DNA of 64,000 nucleotides from NCBI GenBank assembly GCA_018389105.1, contig JACATO010002127.1, forward strand, positions 2,418,001 through 2,482,000. The letters are read 5' to 3'. Below are positions 62,925 to 64,000 of the stretch, piece by piece. Source of the DNA: Nautilus pompilius (lineage: Eukaryota; Mollusca; Cephalopoda; Nautilida; Nautilidae). Within the stretch, counting starts at the first letter, position 1. The number at the start of each line of letters is the position of its first letter. A program made the translations under genes and the position numbers. The notes beneath the pieces are model-generated. The model was not told the DNA's origin, ran no database searches, and saw nothing but the letters and a program-made list of their open reading frames with translations.

Positions 62925-63756
62925 TACTGATTTAATTTTATTTTTCTACACAATTAAAACTGTTTTATGTAGTTATTTCTCTTTAACATTAAGTCTGCTA
63001 AATATCATTTTCACCAAAGCTTATTTTTCCATTACCATATATCACTAAATGTCAAAGAGAACTTTACACTAAAGCATTGTTTAATGTAAGGGGAGTCAGA
63101 CATTTGGAACAGACGCTTTATAAATAAACTCATTAATTTATGTCTGTTCTTTTCATCAGCTGGGATTTAATTTTTCTTTTCTGTGGCTGCCACTTTCATG
63201 CATAAGTATCATCCATCTTCTAGTTGTTACCAGGTGTTGTAATTGAAGTTGCTGTGTAGGTAGAATATCTAGAACTATTGTATTTGAAGCATCATATGGT
63301 AAGTACTTTGAGTGGAAAGATTCATAGTGTAGAGGTGGTATAATTTATTATGTTAATGAAATACATGGCACTCTTAACCAACTGTAAACAAGATTAGCTG
63401 CGTTCAGCTTAGTGGAAACTGATATTGAATAATTTGGGGAACGGTGGGAAAAAAAGGAAGACAGACAGGGTACAGATTACTAAGATTCTTATGAAATTCT
63501 AGTTTGGGTCCCCTGCATTTTTGCAGATAGTCATAAAAAAGCAGTTGATTTTCAAAAAAGAATTAAATAAAAAGGATGTTTAATGTTGTTTTTCACAGTA
63601 ATTAGCAAAGGAGATATCTTTATTGAATCTTTTGTTGTGTATATGAAGTGTACATAAATATTACTCATCTGAACTCCAGACCCATCAACCTCCTACTTTG
63701 TGCATTCTGAACTGTGTTCTGATTTTGCAGTTTGAATGACTTCACAGTTCAGGTCC

Positions 63757-63960
63757 AAGTTACTATCACCCTGACTGACCAATACACTTTTGTAAATCAC
63801 GTGTAATTCTTTTCTTTGTCTTGATAATAGGACTTTTTTTATTTCTTATAACTGAGCATATCAAAGATTTAATACAATTAAGGTGAATGTCTCTGCCACT
63901 GTGACCAACACACATTTTGTAAATTTTCTTGATAATAGAACTTTTCATTTTTTAGACAAT
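63757..63960. repeat. Imperfect tandem duplication, unit about 126 bp
   Basis: GACCAATACACTTTTGTAAA (from 63777) recurs as GACCAACACACATTTTGTAA (from 63903). CTTGATAATAGGACTTTT likewise recurs as CTTGATAATAGAACTTTT. The second unit lacks part of the first after TTTGTAAAT. The array may continue past the right edge. Confidence 0.65.
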
Positions 63961-64000
63961 TTGACTTAAGCAGAAAATGCACACTATTGTAGAAAAAATT

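Larger units (their letters stand above)
42174..64000. other. Long stretch without supported host exons, probable 3' intron
   Basis: It begins with a good GTAAGT donor, so it starts as intron. Outside the listed elements (Tc1, mini-element, LINE, hAT, MITE and small repeats) it is AT-rich DNA with only short chance frames. No CVND-type continuation of the semaphorin, PSI domain or polyadenylation-linked terminal exon was recognised. Confidence 0.6.

Noticed and set aside
1-64000. Possible tRNA genes, CRISPR arrays, riboswitches or bacterial operons
   Set aside because: None seen. The tRNA-like sequences are SINE heads with degenerate boxes, and the gene structure is that of an animal genome.
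1-64000. LTR retroelements, Polintons or endogenous viral copies
   Set aside because: No long terminal repeats, integrase or capsid-like reading was recognised. The exact 35-bp pair at 99 and 2596 is too short and lacks LTR features.

Overview
This is AT-rich, intron-rich eukaryotic DNA from an invertebrate, most likely a lophotrochozoan and plausibly a cephalopod mollusc. That placement is inference. It rests on a class-2 (invertebrate-type, secreted) semaphorin gene with long introns, on a tRNA-headed SINE with a GC-rich body, and on a mixed load of Tc1/mariner, Tigger, hAT and LINE relics. No bacterial genes, rRNA, tRNA gene, CRISPR array or operon structure is visible.

The only host gene I can support is a semaphorin on the + strand. 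Ten consecutive coding exons lie between 23194 and 42173. They join in phase into about 336 residues of the sema domain, running from the first conserved strands to the RPG motif that precedes the last third of the domain. All introns have consensus ends except the ninth, which appears to use a GC donor. The signal-peptide exon is not found upstream (1-23193). The rest of the sema domain, the PSI domain and the C-terminus are not found downstream (42174-64000), so the gene extends beyond both ends of the window.

Region by region: 1-23193 is probable 5' intron with an exact 35-bp repeat pair (99 and 2596), two palindromic mini-elements (5111 and 6334), a GT microsatellite, an internally deleted Tigger element (7539-8322) and a short Tc1/mariner-type deletion derivative (22410-22806). 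23194-42173 is the semaphorin exon cluster. Its introns hold a SINE (27431-27866), a decayed unidentified minus-strand coding region (about 30.2-32.9 kb) and a non-autonomous hAT element with a perfect 8-bp target duplication (41079-41609). 42174-64000 is probable further intron or flank. It holds a full-length but dead Tc1-like element (43084-44624), a third palindromic mini-element (47345), an inverted-repeat element (50552-50802), a degraded LINE (about 54.44-57.1 kb), a 3.7-kb ZMYM-like hAT transposon with intact ends (57859-61539), a 165-bp MITE (62760-62924) and an imperfect tandem duplication near the right edge.

I found no evidence for an undescribed multi-gene system. The observations most worth following are the family of about 68-bp palindromic mini-elements inside transcribed intronic DNA, the GC-AG semaphorin intron, and the unidentified decayed coding region inside intron 5.
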